Counted from the stretch's first letter, positions 27,593 to 36,902 are shown. The stretch is DNA of 64,000 nt from Paenibacillus_AA sp045062745 (GCF_045062745.1 NZ_JBJGED010000003.1:310001-374000); one strand, 5' to 3'. Numbers and translations: made by a program. Notes: generated from the sequence alone by a model not told the origin.

Positions 27593-27626
27593 TTCATCGA
27601 GCTGCGCGCAACGGAGGAGGCCATCT

Positions 27627-28382
27627 ATGTATAGATTTGAAAATCGCGTGGTTTTGGTTACCGGGGCGGGCCGGGGGATTGGCAAGGCAACGGCCGAACG
27701 GTTCGCTGCCGAAGGAGCCTCGGTAGCTCTATTGTCCAACGAATGGAACGATTTGGAGGAAACGGAAAAGGGGCTGCTCGCCAAAGGCTGCCGGGTAATG
27801 GCCATTCAAACGGATATTTCCCGTTCCGAGCAAGTTCGCCAGGCGGTCGATAGAGTAGTAGAAGCATTCGGGTACGTGGATATTCTCGTAAATAATGCAG
27901 GTATTGCGTGGGAAGAACCTTTTCTGGATATTACGGAGAGCCATTGGCGTCGTATGATCGATGTCAACCTGAACGGCATGTTTCTAGTGGCGCAAGCCGT
28001 TGCCCGACAGATGGTCGTACAGGGCAACGGAGGCGTGATCCTGAACATGTCCTCCACGAACGGAATCGTAGGCGAAGCGAATTATGCGCACTATAATGCC
28101 TCTAAAGGCGGCGTGGTTCTATTGACCAAAACGATGGCGATTGAGCTTGGCCCTTACGGGATTCGCGTCAATGCCGTATGTCCGGGTTACATTCAAACCC
28201 CTCTCTCCGATAGCATCGATGATAAGGAAAAGGCCGCCGAATATGTCAGAACGAAAATACCGCTTGGCCGAAGAGGGAAAGTATCCGATGTAGCTGGGGT
28301 CTTTGCGTTTCTTGCTTCCGAAGATGCCTCTTTCATAACGGGGGAATCTTTGGTCGTGGATGGCGGACAGCTCTGTTTTTAA
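27627..28382 (+). CDS. Short-chain dehydrogenase/reductase (SDR)
   Basis: A 251-residue classical SDR: VTGAGRGIGKA (TGxxxGIG cofactor site, about residues 10-20), DILVNNAG (about 85-92), the catalytic serine in MSSTNG, and YNASK (about 155-159). The C-terminal VVDGGQ is usual. GGAGG upstream. Uses NAD or NADP to oxidise a hydroxyl, most likely of the same sugar as the flanking Gfo/Idh/MocA and Zn-ADH enzymes. Cytoplasmic; 34 bases after the previous gene. Confidence 0.93.
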   Translation: MYRFENRVVLVTGAGRGIGKATAERFAAEGASVALLSNEWNDLEETEKGLLAKGCRVMAIQTDISRSEQVRQAVDRVVEAFGYVDILVNNAGIAWEEPFLDITESHWRRMIDVNLNGMFLVAQAVARQMVVQGNGGVILNMSSTNGIVGEANYAHYNASKGGVVLLTKTMAIELGPYGIRVNAVCPGYIQTPLSDSIDDKEKAAEYVRTKIPLGRRGKVSDVAGVFAFLASEDASFITGESLVVDGGQLCF

Positions 28383-28420
28383 CGAACATACCATATTCAA
28401 AAGCGGGCAGGGTGAACTCA

Positions 28421-29725
28421 TTGGATACTGTCGAGATGATTGAAAATTGGCTTCAGCAAAACCGGGAATGGTTGATTCGGATCGCAGGCCGACTAATCGC
28501 CATTCCAAGCGAGAATCGTCCACCGCATGGGGCGGAGCTGCCGGTGCAGCTTGTCCTGCAGGAGGAGCTGGAGGCGTTGGGGTTCGAATGTGAACGATAC
28601 GACCTTCATACCGTAGAAGGGTTGCAAGCTCATCCCGCCTATTGGCCGGGACGCGACTACGGCGGACGGCCTAATCTTTTCGCCCGCAAAGCGGGAAAAG
28701 GAGGAGGCAAATCGCTCCTGTTCTCGGGGCATGCGGATGTCGTGATCGGCAGCAGGGGCGGGCGATTCTCTCCGTTTACCCCGATCGTGGAGGGGAATCG
28801 ACTTTACGGAAGAGGCTCAAACGACATGAAAGGCGGCATGGCTGCGGTTTTGTTCGCGTTTCATTATTTGAAAATGCACAGGGTAGAGCTTAGGGGAGAC
28901 GTTTTATTCGAAAGTGTAGTCGATGAAGAGATGGGCGGCGCTAATGGTACGCTCGCCGGAAGACTCGGCGGATTTCATGCCGATGCCGCCATTATCCCGG
29001 AGCCGAGCAATCTTCAGGTATGTACCTCCCATCTTGGAGGAGTAATGTGGCGAATTACGGTACACGGCAAGGGGGGAATGGGATTCGGCGGTGAAAAGGT
29101 GTGCAATCCTCTCTACGGCTTAGCTCGCATCATTAGCGAAATTGAACGATATCAGGAGGAGATGGAGAAATCGGCCCCGCCTAATACGCCGGGTCCTATT
29201 CCCGGAACGAAACCCAATGTTGTGCTTTCTAAGGTTCAGGCGGGCGACTATGAACCGGGAATGGCGGACGGGGTGCCGGAACGCTGTTTTTTGGAAGTTT
29301 GGGTCGAGAGCTATCCCGGTCAGACGTTTGACGATTTGGACCGGACCTTCGGCGGGCGTATTCGCAGCCTTAGCGAGCAGCCGGGAATGGAAACGTACCG
29401 AATGGAGTGGGAGCAGATCACTCGCTTCATTCCGGGGACGTATGCGGAATCAGAGCTTGCGGATTTGCTAGTCGAGCTCCGTATCAAGGATGGGGCTCCC
29501 GAAGCCAAACCCGAGATGGCTCCTTTTGCTTGCGATGCGTTTATATTCAACGACTATTCGACGACACCATCCGTCATATTCGGCCCCGTTGGCGAAAATG
29601 CCCACGCGCCAGACGAGTTCGTGGATCTGGACAGCTTGATGCGATTAACCAAACACTACATTCAAGCGATTCTGCAATGGTGCAGTCAAATGAATATTCC
29701 GGAAAAAGGCGGGAATGTCCAGTGA
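28421..29725 (+). CDS. M20 family metallohydrolase (ArgE/DapE-like)
   Basis: About 434 residues. The di-zinc ligands are visible: SGHADVV (His, Asp), GRGSNDMKGGMAAV (bridging Asp), VDEEMGG (Glu-Glu; general base), an acidic PEPSN and the C-terminal His in GENAHAPDEFV. The dimerisation domain lies between. The family removes acyl groups from amino acids or cleaves dipeptides. In this operon, between sugar oxidoreductases, deacylation of an N-acyl amino-sugar acid or amino acid is plausible but unproven. TTG 28421 has AGGGTG seven bases upstream; GTG 28412 is possible. It overlaps the next gene by four bases. Confidence 0.92.
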   Translation: MDTVEMIENWLQQNREWLIRIAGRLIAIPSENRPPHGAELPVQLVLQEELEALGFECERYDLHTVEGLQAHPAYWPGRDYGGRPNLFARKAGKGGGKSLLFSGHADVVIGSRGGRFSPFTPIVEGNRLYGRGSNDMKGGMAAVLFAFHYLKMHRVELRGDVLFESVVDEEMGGANGTLAGRLGGFHADAAIIPEPSNLQVCTSHLGGVMWRITVHGKGGMGFGGEKVCNPLYGLARIISEIERYQEEMEKSAPPNTPGPIPGTKPNVVLSKVQAGDYEPGMADGVPERCFLEVWVESYPGQTFDDLDRTFGGRIRSLSEQPGMETYRMEWEQITRFIPGTYAESELADLLVELRIKDGAPEAKPEMAPFACDAFIFNDYSTTPSVIFGPVGENAHAPDEFVDLDSLMRLTKHYIQAILQWCSQMNIPEKGGNVQ

Positions 29726-30738
29726 AAGCAGTAATCTACGAAGGACCTCAACAAATGAACGTGCGTCAAACGGTTAATCCAATTCCAACAGAGGATGAGG
29801 TTTTAATCAGAGTCGTCTATTCAGGCATTTGCGGATCGGAGCTCAGCGGTTATTTGGGGCATAATTCGTTGAGAACGCCTCCTATGATATTCGGGCATGA
29901 ATTCTCCGGCATAGTGGCACAGATGGGCGAAAAGGCAGCCCGAGCCTACCCGCACCTCCGACCGGGAACGCGGGTTACGGCCAATCCCCTTATTACGTGC
30001 GGCCAATGTCAGGCTTGTTTAAGCGGAAACCAGCAGTTGTGTTCGGTCCGGCAATTGCTCAGTGCCTCACTGCCGGGGAGTAACGCGGAGTATGTGAAGA
30101 TTCCGGCACGATTCGTTTATCCGCTCGAGGAGCACGTTACCTTTGAACAAGGCGCTTTTGTCGAACCGCTTGCTTGCGGAGTCAGGGTAGCCGAGGCCGC
30201 GAGGCTGAAGCCCGACCATCGCGTCATGATCATCGGAATGGGACCCATTGGCTTATTCGCCATGCAAGCCGTTCAGGCTCATGGGGTAAAGGAGATCGTA
30301 GCGGTGGATCGTAACCCTCAGCGGCTGGAGATGGCAGCTGAGCTTGGGGCCATCCCTCTTCATCCAACGGAAGAACACATCAAAGGGAGGGTTGGAGCAA
30401 ACGGGTTCGATGTCGTCATCGATGCGGTAGGAGCCGCAGCTACCCGCTCGATGGCCGTCGAATGTGTAGGATTTGGCGGGAAAGTGATCTGGACCGGCCT
30501 TCATGAGGCCGAATCCCAGCTGCCGATTAACATGATGATCCGCAAAGAGATTTCCTGCATCGGTACTTTCGCCTATTCAGCCTCGAACTTTCAGACGGCG
30601 TTGCAGTGGATTGCCGACGGGCGGATTCGCATCAAGGACGAATGGGTGGTTAAGGCGCCTTTCGAGCAAGCATCGGAGTGGTATTCGAAGCTGGTGTCGA
30701 ATCCCGGAAATGTGGCAAAAGTATTGTTGCACCCTTGA
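29722..30738 (+). CDS. Zinc-dependent alcohol/polyol dehydrogenase (MDR)
   Basis: A 338-residue protein. GICGSE (about residues 36-41) holds the catalytic zinc cysteine and GHEFSG the histidine. TCGQCQACLSGNQQLC (about 93-108) is the four-cysteine structural zinc site, and IIGMGPIGL the NAD fold. It resembles sorbitol or threonine dehydrogenase-type enzymes. The start is GTG 29722, which overlaps the M20 stop codon; the frame is open to 29407, but that part is out-of-frame M20 sequence. Last gene of the operon, followed by a strong terminator. Confidence 0.93.
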   Translation: MKAVIYEGPQQMNVRQTVNPIPTEDEVLIRVVYSGICGSELSGYLGHNSLRTPPMIFGHEFSGIVAQMGEKAARAYPHLRPGTRVTANPLITCGQCQACLSGNQQLCSVRQLLSASLPGSNAEYVKIPARFVYPLEEHVTFEQGAFVEPLACGVRVAEAARLKPDHRVMIIGMGPIGLFAMQAVQAHGVKEIVAVDRNPQRLEMAAELGAIPLHPTEEHIKGRVGANGFDVVIDAVGAAATRSMAVECVGFGGKVIWTGLHEAESQLPINMMIRKEISCIGTFAYSASNFQTALQWIADGRIRIKDEWVVKAPFEQASEWYSKLVSNPGNVAKVLLHP

Positions 30739-30814
30739 CATGGCAATCTTGGACGAATCCAGCTGCAGCAACAAATGAGACTTATTATGTCTAAAAATGA
30801 GATCAGTATTTTAA

Positions 30815-30850
30815 GCCGTCAGATCAAACCCTTGATCTGACAGGCTTTTT
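30815..30850 (+). terminator. Terminator of the oxidoreductase operon, GATCAA type
   Basis: GTCAGATCAA/TTGATCTGAC (30818-30827 with 30832-30841), extended by GCC/GGC, is followed by T6. It has the same core as the terminator at 17599. Confidence 0.85.
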
Positions 30851-30865
30851 TCATTTTTATGTAAA

Positions 30866-30912
30866 CCTTGATCTAACTGGCTTCCATCGTTTTAGAGTCG
30901 ATAAGATCAAGG
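30866..30912 (+). repeat. Degenerate copy of the GATCAA hairpin
   Basis: CCTTGATCT (30866-30874) pairs with AGATCAAGG (30904-30912). The text after the first arm (AACTGGCTT) echoes the terminator at 17599. No T tail, so probably a decayed relative. Confidence 0.4.
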
Positions 30913-30925
30913 CCACTAATATGAT

Positions 30926-30939
30926 TATTGTATACAATA
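30926..30939. promoter_or_regulatory. TATTGTATACAATA palindrome, GntR-type operator candidate
   Basis: A perfect 14-bp palindrome ~170 bases before the AraC gene at 31112, followed by an AT-rich tract likely to hold the promoter. Its TTGTATACAA core is the same as the known B. subtilis GntR operator core. No intact GntR gene is in the window. Confidence 0.5.
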
Positions 30940-31111
30940 TGATTTAATTATATATTATATTTACGGTGCACGAAAATAAGGTTATGCCAATAAACGGAAA
31001 ATTGTGATGGTAGATTTGGGGGAGGACTTCTTGACGCTTCCATGCGAGTACATCTATATTGTGTGTAAGCGAATCGAGGATTTCAGCAGCAGTATTTAAG
31101 GGGGAGTAGTG

Positions 31112-33127
31112 GTGACGAAAGATATTAAATCGTACATCTACAAAGTGATAATCGTTTTGGCGGTCGTCTCCAGTATTCCTTTTTTAATTGTTAGCGCTTA
31201 CAATATGAATTTGTTCGTAACCAAAACGGTCGAGCTTATCAATTCGAAAAACGAAAACGAATTAACTCGAACCGGCGCATTGATGGAAAGAACGCTTCAA
31301 CAAATTATCGATTTCACGAATTCCATTACGCTAGACAGCCGTTTCGCCAATATTAGAACGGAATACGAACAATGGAAGGCGTTAGGGGATATTACCAACT
31401 TAGTTTATGCCAATCCCTATGTCACGGAAATCCTGTATTACAATGGTATTGAGAATATGTTACTTATCTCTAATTATGGAATTGAACGAAATCCCAGTAA
31501 CAGTGCCATACCGTGGATCACCTCCGTTGCATCCGGGATGTCCTTATATGAAATCGAGATCGTACAGGGAAAGTCAAAACAAGGGGCCCATGTTGCGTCT
31601 ATTGTTCAACGGCTTCCTTCTTCAAGAGGAGAGCAAAATTATTTCATTTATAATGTTAATCTGGATAAGATTTATGCTTCTTTTTTACAAGAATTGAACG
31701 TGAACGCCGAGCTGTATAATTATTTTCTTACAGACGCTAACGGTAAAATCATGTTTCATCGGGATTCGCAAAAATTTGGGATGAACCTTTCCGATCTCGA
31801 GCGGGATCCAAAGACCTTCCAAATGAACGACTATAGACTCAATGCCTTTAATTGGCGATTAATTAGCGAAGTCAATACGAAGCAGTTGTACGGGGATGTC
31901 GCGAAACTAAAGAATACGCTGATTATCGTGGTCTCGGCCGTTGTCGTCTTCATGCTGGTTCTTATCCTGATTGGATTCCGTGAGCTTTATAAACCGTTTT
32001 ACAGGATTGTCCTGAGAATCAATGAAAACGAAGAACTGCTAAGAAAAACGCTTCTGCATCGTCTATTGATGGGCCAGATCGGAATTAATCCGGACATAGA
32101 AAGATTAACAAAAGCTTATGCGAGATATCATCTTGTGACCATCATGAAAATCCTACCATCGATAGATGAAATCGGCCATGATCCCGTACGCATGAGAAAA
32201 TCGATTGTAGACGGTTTAGACGGGACATTCCGTTATGAAATGTTTGAAGAGACGAATGAAATGTACATCGTGTTGTTCCAACTGGAGCACGAAGACGTGA
32301 ACCGTTTTACTACCGATCTCCTGCTCAGCTTCAAAGAAGACCTGCTGGAACGGTTGGAGATTAGCATCGGCGGCATTCATCCGCTCCATGACTTGCATAA
32401 GTCTTATCTCGAAGCCATGTATGCATACAATGTCGGGCGGATTTTTTCGCTTGATTCGAAGCTGTATTGCTATAATAAACTTCCGATGGATTACCATAAC
32501 ACGGCAGTCGAGACCCCGGCCGTTGAAGAAATGGAATTGGCTATTAAGCAGCAAAACGAGAGGAGCTTTACGAACGCCTTACATGCTTTGTTCTCCGAGC
32601 AAATTACGGTTGTCGAGTACAATTTGAATTTTTATACGGTCATTTCGCTTTTTCTGCGGATGTACGGACAGAACAGCTTGTCCTTCTTGGATGAATTGAA
32701 TAAATTGATTGCGGAAAAGGGCAATATGAACGTAACAGCCGTCAAGCAATTTTTATTTTCCAAGTTCCATAACTTTCGGGAATATGCGGTCGATACGAAG
32801 GATTACATCCGCAAGATTGACGATTTCATCGCGGTTCGCTACATGGATAATTTCTCCCTCGACGAAATGGCGGACTATACCGGAATTAGCAAGCAGCACT
32901 TGATTCAAGTTTGCAAAAAAAGTTATAACCGGACCCCCATTGAATACCTGAATGAGTATCGAGTCGAAAAGGCAAAACACCTATTATCGAATACAAGCAC
33001 GAAAATTGCGGAGGTCGGCTTGAAAACCGGATTCAACAGCAACAGCTACTTTGCCAGAGTCTTCAAGCAATATACGGGGATCACGCCGTCCGAGTACAGA
33101 GAGCTGCGGGTCAACCGCAATAGTTAA
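31112..33127 (+). CDS. Membrane-bound AraC-family sensor-regulator (copy 1 of a paralogous pair)
   Basis: About 671 residues. TM1 is at ~10-30 (VIIVLAVVSSIPFLIVSAY) and TM2 at ~266-290, with an extracellular sensor between them. The middle domain ends with a long helical region, and two helix-turn-helix motifs lie at ~570-665 (SLDEMADYTGISKQHLIQVC; KIAEVGLKTGFNSNSYFARV). GGGGGAG best fits GTG 31112; GTG 31109 is adjacent. Its paralogue at 36924 aligns end to end, including EYNLNFY and NVTAVKQFLF. This copy is AT-richer. It presumably activates the binding-protein/permease genes after it through the leader at 33181. Confidence 0.92.
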   Translation: MTKDIKSYIYKVIIVLAVVSSIPFLIVSAYNMNLFVTKTVELINSKNENELTRTGALMERTLQQIIDFTNSITLDSRFANIRTEYEQWKALGDITNLVYANPYVTEILYYNGIENMLLISNYGIERNPSNSAIPWITSVASGMSLYEIEIVQGKSKQGAHVASIVQRLPSSRGEQNYFIYNVNLDKIYASFLQELNVNAELYNYFLTDANGKIMFHRDSQKFGMNLSDLERDPKTFQMNDYRLNAFNWRLISEVNTKQLYGDVAKLKNTLIIVVSAVVVFMLVLILIGFRELYKPFYRIVLRINENEELLRKTLLHRLLMGQIGINPDIERLTKAYARYHLVTIMKILPSIDEIGHDPVRMRKSIVDGLDGTFRYEMFEETNEMYIVLFQLEHEDVNRFTTDLLLSFKEDLLERLEISIGGIHPLHDLHKSYLEAMYAYNVGRIFSLDSKLYCYNKLPMDYHNTAVETPAVEEMELAIKQQNERSFTNALHALFSEQITVVEYNLNFYTVISLFLRMYGQNSLSFLDELNKLIAEKGNMNVTAVKQFLFSKFHNFREYAVDTKDYIRKIDDFIAVRYMDNFSLDEMADYTGISKQHLIQVCKKSYNRTPIEYLNEYRVEKAKHLLSNTSTKIAEVGLKTGFNSNSYFARVFKQYTGITPSEYRELRVNRNS

Positions 33128-33141
33128 ATCCGTTAGAACGA

Positions 33142-33165
33142 AACCGACTTCGACGTCGGTTTTTT
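33142..33165 (+). terminator. Terminator after AraC copy 1
   Basis: AACCGAC/GTCGGTT (33142-33148 with 33155-33161) is followed by T6, 14 bases after the stop codon. Confidence 0.85.
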
Positions 33166-33180
33166 GTTTTGAAATCGGGT

Positions 33181-33316
33181 TGTAATACAATATTCAACAC
33201 GTTGAACAGCGGCGAAAAGCCCGTCGTTTCAACGATTTAAAATATTAGGATTGAATTGCGGGCAAGGGCTGTTGTAGGTTGTAGCTATCCCGGGGGCCGG
33301 GAACCAATAAGGAGGA
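33181..33316 (+). promoter_or_regulatory. Conserved leader/operator region, copy 1
   Basis: This ~135-base non-coding stretch aligns over its whole length with 38991-39133. It contains TTCAAC-AC-GTTGAA (33193-33206), then CGTTTCAACG, a TAAAAT-like -10 region, a GC-rich element ending GGGGCCGGGA-like, and the AAGGAGGA site of the next gene. Conservation between the paralogous blocks argues that it holds the AraC-dependent promoter. Confidence 0.65.
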
Positions 33317-33323
33317 ATGAAGC

Positions 33324-34874
33324 GTGGAACAGAAGAGAATGCCAAGGCTATGGCTCTCAATCTTGATAGTGTCCGTCATGGCAACATCGACAGCATGCAG
33401 CTCGTCAAACACCAAGGATCCGAAAGGTACGGGGGACTCAACGCCGACCAAAGGCGCCCCTGTCAAAGTCGTAGGGCTGAATTGCAATGCCACTTTCGAT
33501 CGGAAGACGCCGGAAGAGAAGCATGTGCACGATATACTTCAGGAAAAAACAGGCGCCGATGTCAACATCGTCTTCTCGGAGGCCGGCCAGTGCGTCACCA
33601 AGCGCAATCTGATGCTCTCCTCAGGCGAACAATTGGAATTCGCGGAAATGTCTATTACCGATGCGATTCAAGCTTACAATGACGGTGTCATTCTATCTCT
33701 CAACGACTTGCTGGATAAATACGGACCGAACTTGAAGAAAAACGTAGTGCCTGCCGCTTTTGAAAAAGTGACGTACAAAAATCAAATTCTGGGCATTCCG
33801 ATTGAGACCCCTGTGATCACGCCAAACGCTTTGCAAATCCGAACCGATTGGCTTGCCAAGTTAAATTTATCGATGCCGAAAACCGTTGACGATTATGAAA
33901 AGATCATGGAAGCGTTTAAAACCGGCGACCCCGACGGAAATGGAAAGGCCGATACTTATGCCTTGTCGACCGGTTCAGGCGGGAGGATTGACATGTTGGA
34001 ATATGTCTTCGCTCCATTCTTCCAGCCGGCAGCTACAGCATGGTGGAAAGATAGTGACGGCAAAATCAAACCGCCCGAGCTTCACCCGAGCTATAAAGAC
34101 ATGATGGCCAAATTCGTAGAGTGGAAGAAAAGAGGGTATATCTGGCCCGATATGGTGCTCTCTACGGCGCCCAAGCAGCAAGAGTTGATCGCACAGAACA
34201 AAGCAGGAACCGTGGCAGCCTCATTCTCGGGAACCATCATAAACGCGGTAGAGGTGCTTAGGAAAACGGTGCCGGATGCCCAATATGTCCCCGTCGCGTT
34301 AGAAGGCAAGGGGATCAATAAATTGCCTGCGGCCCCTGCCGCCACATCGGCCTGGGTCATATTCAAGAAAAACGCCAGTCCCGAAGCCGTCATGAAATAT
34401 TTCGATTACCAAGCAACGCCGGAGGGGAGCGACTTGGTCTACTTCGGTGTTGAAGGCGAGAACTTCACTCGGGGAACGAACAAGCTGGTCGAATTTGTCG
34501 CAGACGATAAGACGGATCTGTCCAAGGCCAAATATTACGCCAAATACAAGACGGTGTTCATCAACTGGCCTGGAAGTCCCGTATGGCCCGCGAATACCTG
34601 GGTTCACCAAGAATACAACTTGAAGCGGGATCAAGTGCACAAGCTGCCTCGCTTTGACCCGATTGACGCCAAAGTGCTTTACGACACGTCCAAATGGAAA
34701 TCCTTCTCCAAACTGACGGATCTAAATACGTATTGGTCCGAGCAGAAGATAAAAGTATTCAACGGAGAAATTCCGGTTGAGAACTGGGACAGCATTGTGA
34801 AGAAATGGCTGGAGATTGGCGGCCAACAAATGATTGACGACAAAAACGAGCAATTCGCCGCAGCTGCCAAGTAA
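33324..34874 (+). CDS. Extracellular solute-binding lipoprotein (LplA-type), copy 1
   Basis: A 516-residue protein, GTG start with AAGGAGGA nine bases upstream. The lipid-attachment cysteine is Cys25 (ATSTAC-SS). Two-lobe binding fold with VVGLNCNATFDRKTPEEK at the start, SSGEQLEFAEMSITDA, and an aromatic-rich C-terminal half (FINWPGSPVWPANTW) expected to stack on sugar rings. The 40563 protein is a clear paralogue along its whole length. The next two genes are its permeases; a hairpin (34885-34919) separates them. Confidence 0.93.
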   Translation: MEQKRMPRLWLSILIVSVMATSTACSSSNTKDPKGTGDSTPTKGAPVKVVGLNCNATFDRKTPEEKHVHDILQEKTGADVNIVFSEAGQCVTKRNLMLSSGEQLEFAEMSITDAIQAYNDGVILSLNDLLDKYGPNLKKNVVPAAFEKVTYKNQILGIPIETPVITPNALQIRTDWLAKLNLSMPKTVDDYEKIMEAFKTGDPDGNGKADTYALSTGSGGRIDMLEYVFAPFFQPAATAWWKDSDGKIKPPELHPSYKDMMAKFVEWKKRGYIWPDMVLSTAPKQQELIAQNKAGTVAASFSGTIINAVEVLRKTVPDAQYVPVALEGKGINKLPAAPAATSAWVIFKKNASPEAVMKYFDYQATPEGSDLVYFGVEGENFTRGTNKLVEFVADDKTDLSKAKYYAKYKTVFINWPGSPVWPANTWVHQEYNLKRDQVHKLPRFDPIDAKVLYDTSKWKSFSKLTDLNTYWSEQKIKVFNGEIPVENWDSIVKKWLEIGGQQMIDDKNEQFAAAAK

Positions 34875-34884
34875 GCGGATGAAT

Positions 34885-34919
34885 GGGTTCATCTTCTGTT
34901 GTCAACAGAAGATGAGCCC
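34885..34919 (+). terminator. Intra-operon hairpin after the binding-protein gene
   Basis: A 16-bp stem with one G-T pair (34885-34900 with 34904-34919) is followed by a weak T stretch. Placed as the hairpin at 9172, so a partial terminator or 3' stabiliser. Confidence 0.65.
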
Positions 34920-34943
34920 TCTTATGGAAAGGTGTGAGCCGTT

Positions 34944-35927
34944 TTGAAATCGATCCCTGTGTCTCCATTAAGCAAAGGTAGTCGAACGCAAAATCTGCTG
35001 GGAACGAAGAAAACGGGCTTTTTCCGCAACCTGTGGAAGTTCAAGTTCCTGTATATATTGCTGCTTCCCGGATTGCTGCATGTGCTGTTATTCCATTATG
35101 TCCCTATGTATGGCATTGTGATTGCCTTCCAGAATTTCAGCCCGTTTCGCGGTATCGAATCCATGTTTATCGATGCCAGATGGGTGGGGATGGAGAATTT
35201 CGTCCATTTTTTCGATTCCTACTATTTCGTGCGCATCCTTAGCAATACTTTGCTGATCAGCGCCTATAAGATCATCTTCGGTTTTCCGGCGCCGATCGTG
35301 TTTGCGCTTCTGTTGAACGAACTAAGAAACGCCAGGTTCAAAAAAACCGTTCAAACGATCAGTTATTTGCCGCATTTCCTATCTTGGGCGATTATTTCCG
35401 CTCTGATTCTATCGTTGTTGTCCCCTACAAGCGGCTTGATCGGCAAGATGGTTGCGGAGTTCGGCGGATCCCAGAACAATTTGGTCTCCGACCCGAATTT
35501 TTTTCGCAGCATTCTCGTTTCCAGCGATATTTGGGCGGGACTCGGTTGGGGGAGCATCATTTATTTGGCCGCCTTGGCGGGAATCGATCCGGCCCAATAC
35601 GAGTCCGCAAAAATAGATGGCGCCAACCGGTTTCAACAAATGATTCATATCAGCTTGCCGGGGATGGCCAACATCATCTCCATTCTATTCATATTCGCGG
35701 TCGGCGGCATCTTGAATGCCGGGTTTGAACAAGTGCTTCTCCTGTACTCCCCTAATGTATACTCCGTAGGAGATATTATCGATACGTATGTATACCGGGA
35801 AGGTTTGGAAAATTCAAGATACTCTTATGCGCAAGCGGTAGGCGTGTTCAAAAACGTCGTTGGGCTCATCTTCCTGCTCGGTACGAACTACATGGTGAAA
35901 CGCTTAGGGAGGGAGGGCATATGGTAA
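34944..35927 (+). CDS. LplB-family sugar ABC permease
   Basis: A 327-residue protein beginning at TTG 34944 after GAAAGGTG. A ~30-residue polar N-terminal tail precedes the usual first helix and VLLFHYVPMYGIVIAFQNF. EAA loop ESAKIDGANRFQQ is at about 217-229. It heterodimerises with the next gene's product, whose ATG lies 7 bases inside this one. No ATPase gene nearby. Confidence 0.94.
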   Translation: MKSIPVSPLSKGSRTQNLLGTKKTGFFRNLWKFKFLYILLLPGLLHVLLFHYVPMYGIVIAFQNFSPFRGIESMFIDARWVGMENFVHFFDSYYFVRILSNTLLISAYKIIFGFPAPIVFALLLNELRNARFKKTVQTISYLPHFLSWAIISALILSLLSPTSGLIGKMVAEFGGSQNNLVSDPNFFRSILVSSDIWAGLGWGSIIYLAALAGIDPAQYESAKIDGANRFQQMIHISLPGMANIISILFIFAVGGILNAGFEQVLLLYSPNVYSVGDIIDTYVYREGLENSRYSYAQAVGVFKNVVGLIFLLGTNYMVKRLGREGIW

Positions 35928-36790
35928 AGCTCAAGTTGTTCGATTATGTGAATGCGGCCTTTCTCATCGTGGTATGCTGTTCGATCATCGCCCCTTTCCT
36001 GTTCGTAATCAGCCAATCGCTCATGTCCAATGAGGACATCATGCGAAGCGGAATTACATTTTTTCCGCAGCATATCGTGTTTGACTCTTATGTTTACTTG
36101 CTGTCAGGCAGCTCCAGAGTGTATCGCGCCTTCGGCAACAGCTTGTTCATTACTTTTTTCGGCACGTTCTTTTGTTTGCTCTTTACGGGAACGCTGGCCT
36201 ATGCCTTGTCCAAGAAATACTTGCCTTATCGTACCGTGGTCACAGTGGTTTTACTGGCGTCCATGTTTTTTGGAGGAGGGCTGATTCCTTCCTACCTCCT
36301 TGTCACCGCTCTCGGTTTGAAAAATTCATTATGGGCCGTTATGATTCCGTCTTTTCTCAATGTTTGGTATGCCTTTTTATTGCGCAACTTCTTTATGGAA
36401 ATCCCGCAGGAAGTAGAAGAATCCGCACGCATCGACGGGGCGAATGATGTGATCGTATTCGCTAGAATCGCATTGCCGATGTCGATGCCGGCGATTGCTA
36501 CCATCGGTTTGTTCTATGCGGTCGGTTATTGGAACAGTTGGTTCTCGGCTTCGATTTACTTGTCCGATCAGAGCAAATGGCCGCTGCAATTGTTGCTGAA
36601 GTCCATGCTGCTCTCCTTCGATCCGAACATGAGCGGGGTATCCGAATCGCTGGGGCTGCTCGCCGTGCTTTCCAAGGATAGCGTCCGCGCCGCGATGATT
36701 ATGATTACAACCGTGCCGATCCTGCTCGTGTATCCGTTTATACAGCGCTATTTTGTGAAAGGTATGATTGTAGGATCCGTAAAAGGATAA
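35921..36790 (+). CDS. LplC/YtcP-family sugar ABC permease
   Basis: A 289-residue protein. FLFVISQSLMSNEDI, FFGGGLIPSYLLVTALG, EAA loop ESARIDGANDV (about 164-175) and C-terminal FVKGMIVGSVKG define the family. Partner of the 34944 permease. It may also serve the two binding proteins at 39155 and 40563, which have no permeases beside them (inference). Confidence 0.94.
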   Translation: MVKLKLFDYVNAAFLIVVCCSIIAPFLFVISQSLMSNEDIMRSGITFFPQHIVFDSYVYLLSGSSRVYRAFGNSLFITFFGTFFCLLFTGTLAYALSKKYLPYRTVVTVVLLASMFFGGGLIPSYLLVTALGLKNSLWAVMIPSFLNVWYAFLLRNFFMEIPQEVEESARIDGANDVIVFARIALPMSMPAIATIGLFYAVGYWNSWFSASIYLSDQSKWPLQLLLKSMLLSFDPNMSGVSESLGLLAVLSKDSVRAAMIMITTVPILLVYPFIQRYFVKGMIVGSVKG

Positions 36791-36871
36791 TACCGGATGA
36801 TTCGAATCGTCAAGCCGTATATCGGTCCCGAGTTGTCGATAAATCAGCTCAGGCGCAGTATGATGAATGGG

Positions 36872-36902
36872 AAGGAGCGGCTTTGCTTGGGCTCCTTTTT
36901 TG
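36872..36902 (+). terminator. Terminator between LplC and AraC copy 2
   Basis: AAGGAGC/GCTCCTT (36872-36878 with 36891-36897) continues into a T run. It overlaps the leader of the next gene, so some read-through is likely. Confidence 0.55.

Noticed and set aside
29407..29721. Extended N-terminus of the Zn-dehydrogenase
   Set aside because: Out-of-frame M20 coding sequence; the enzyme's homology begins at GTG 29722.
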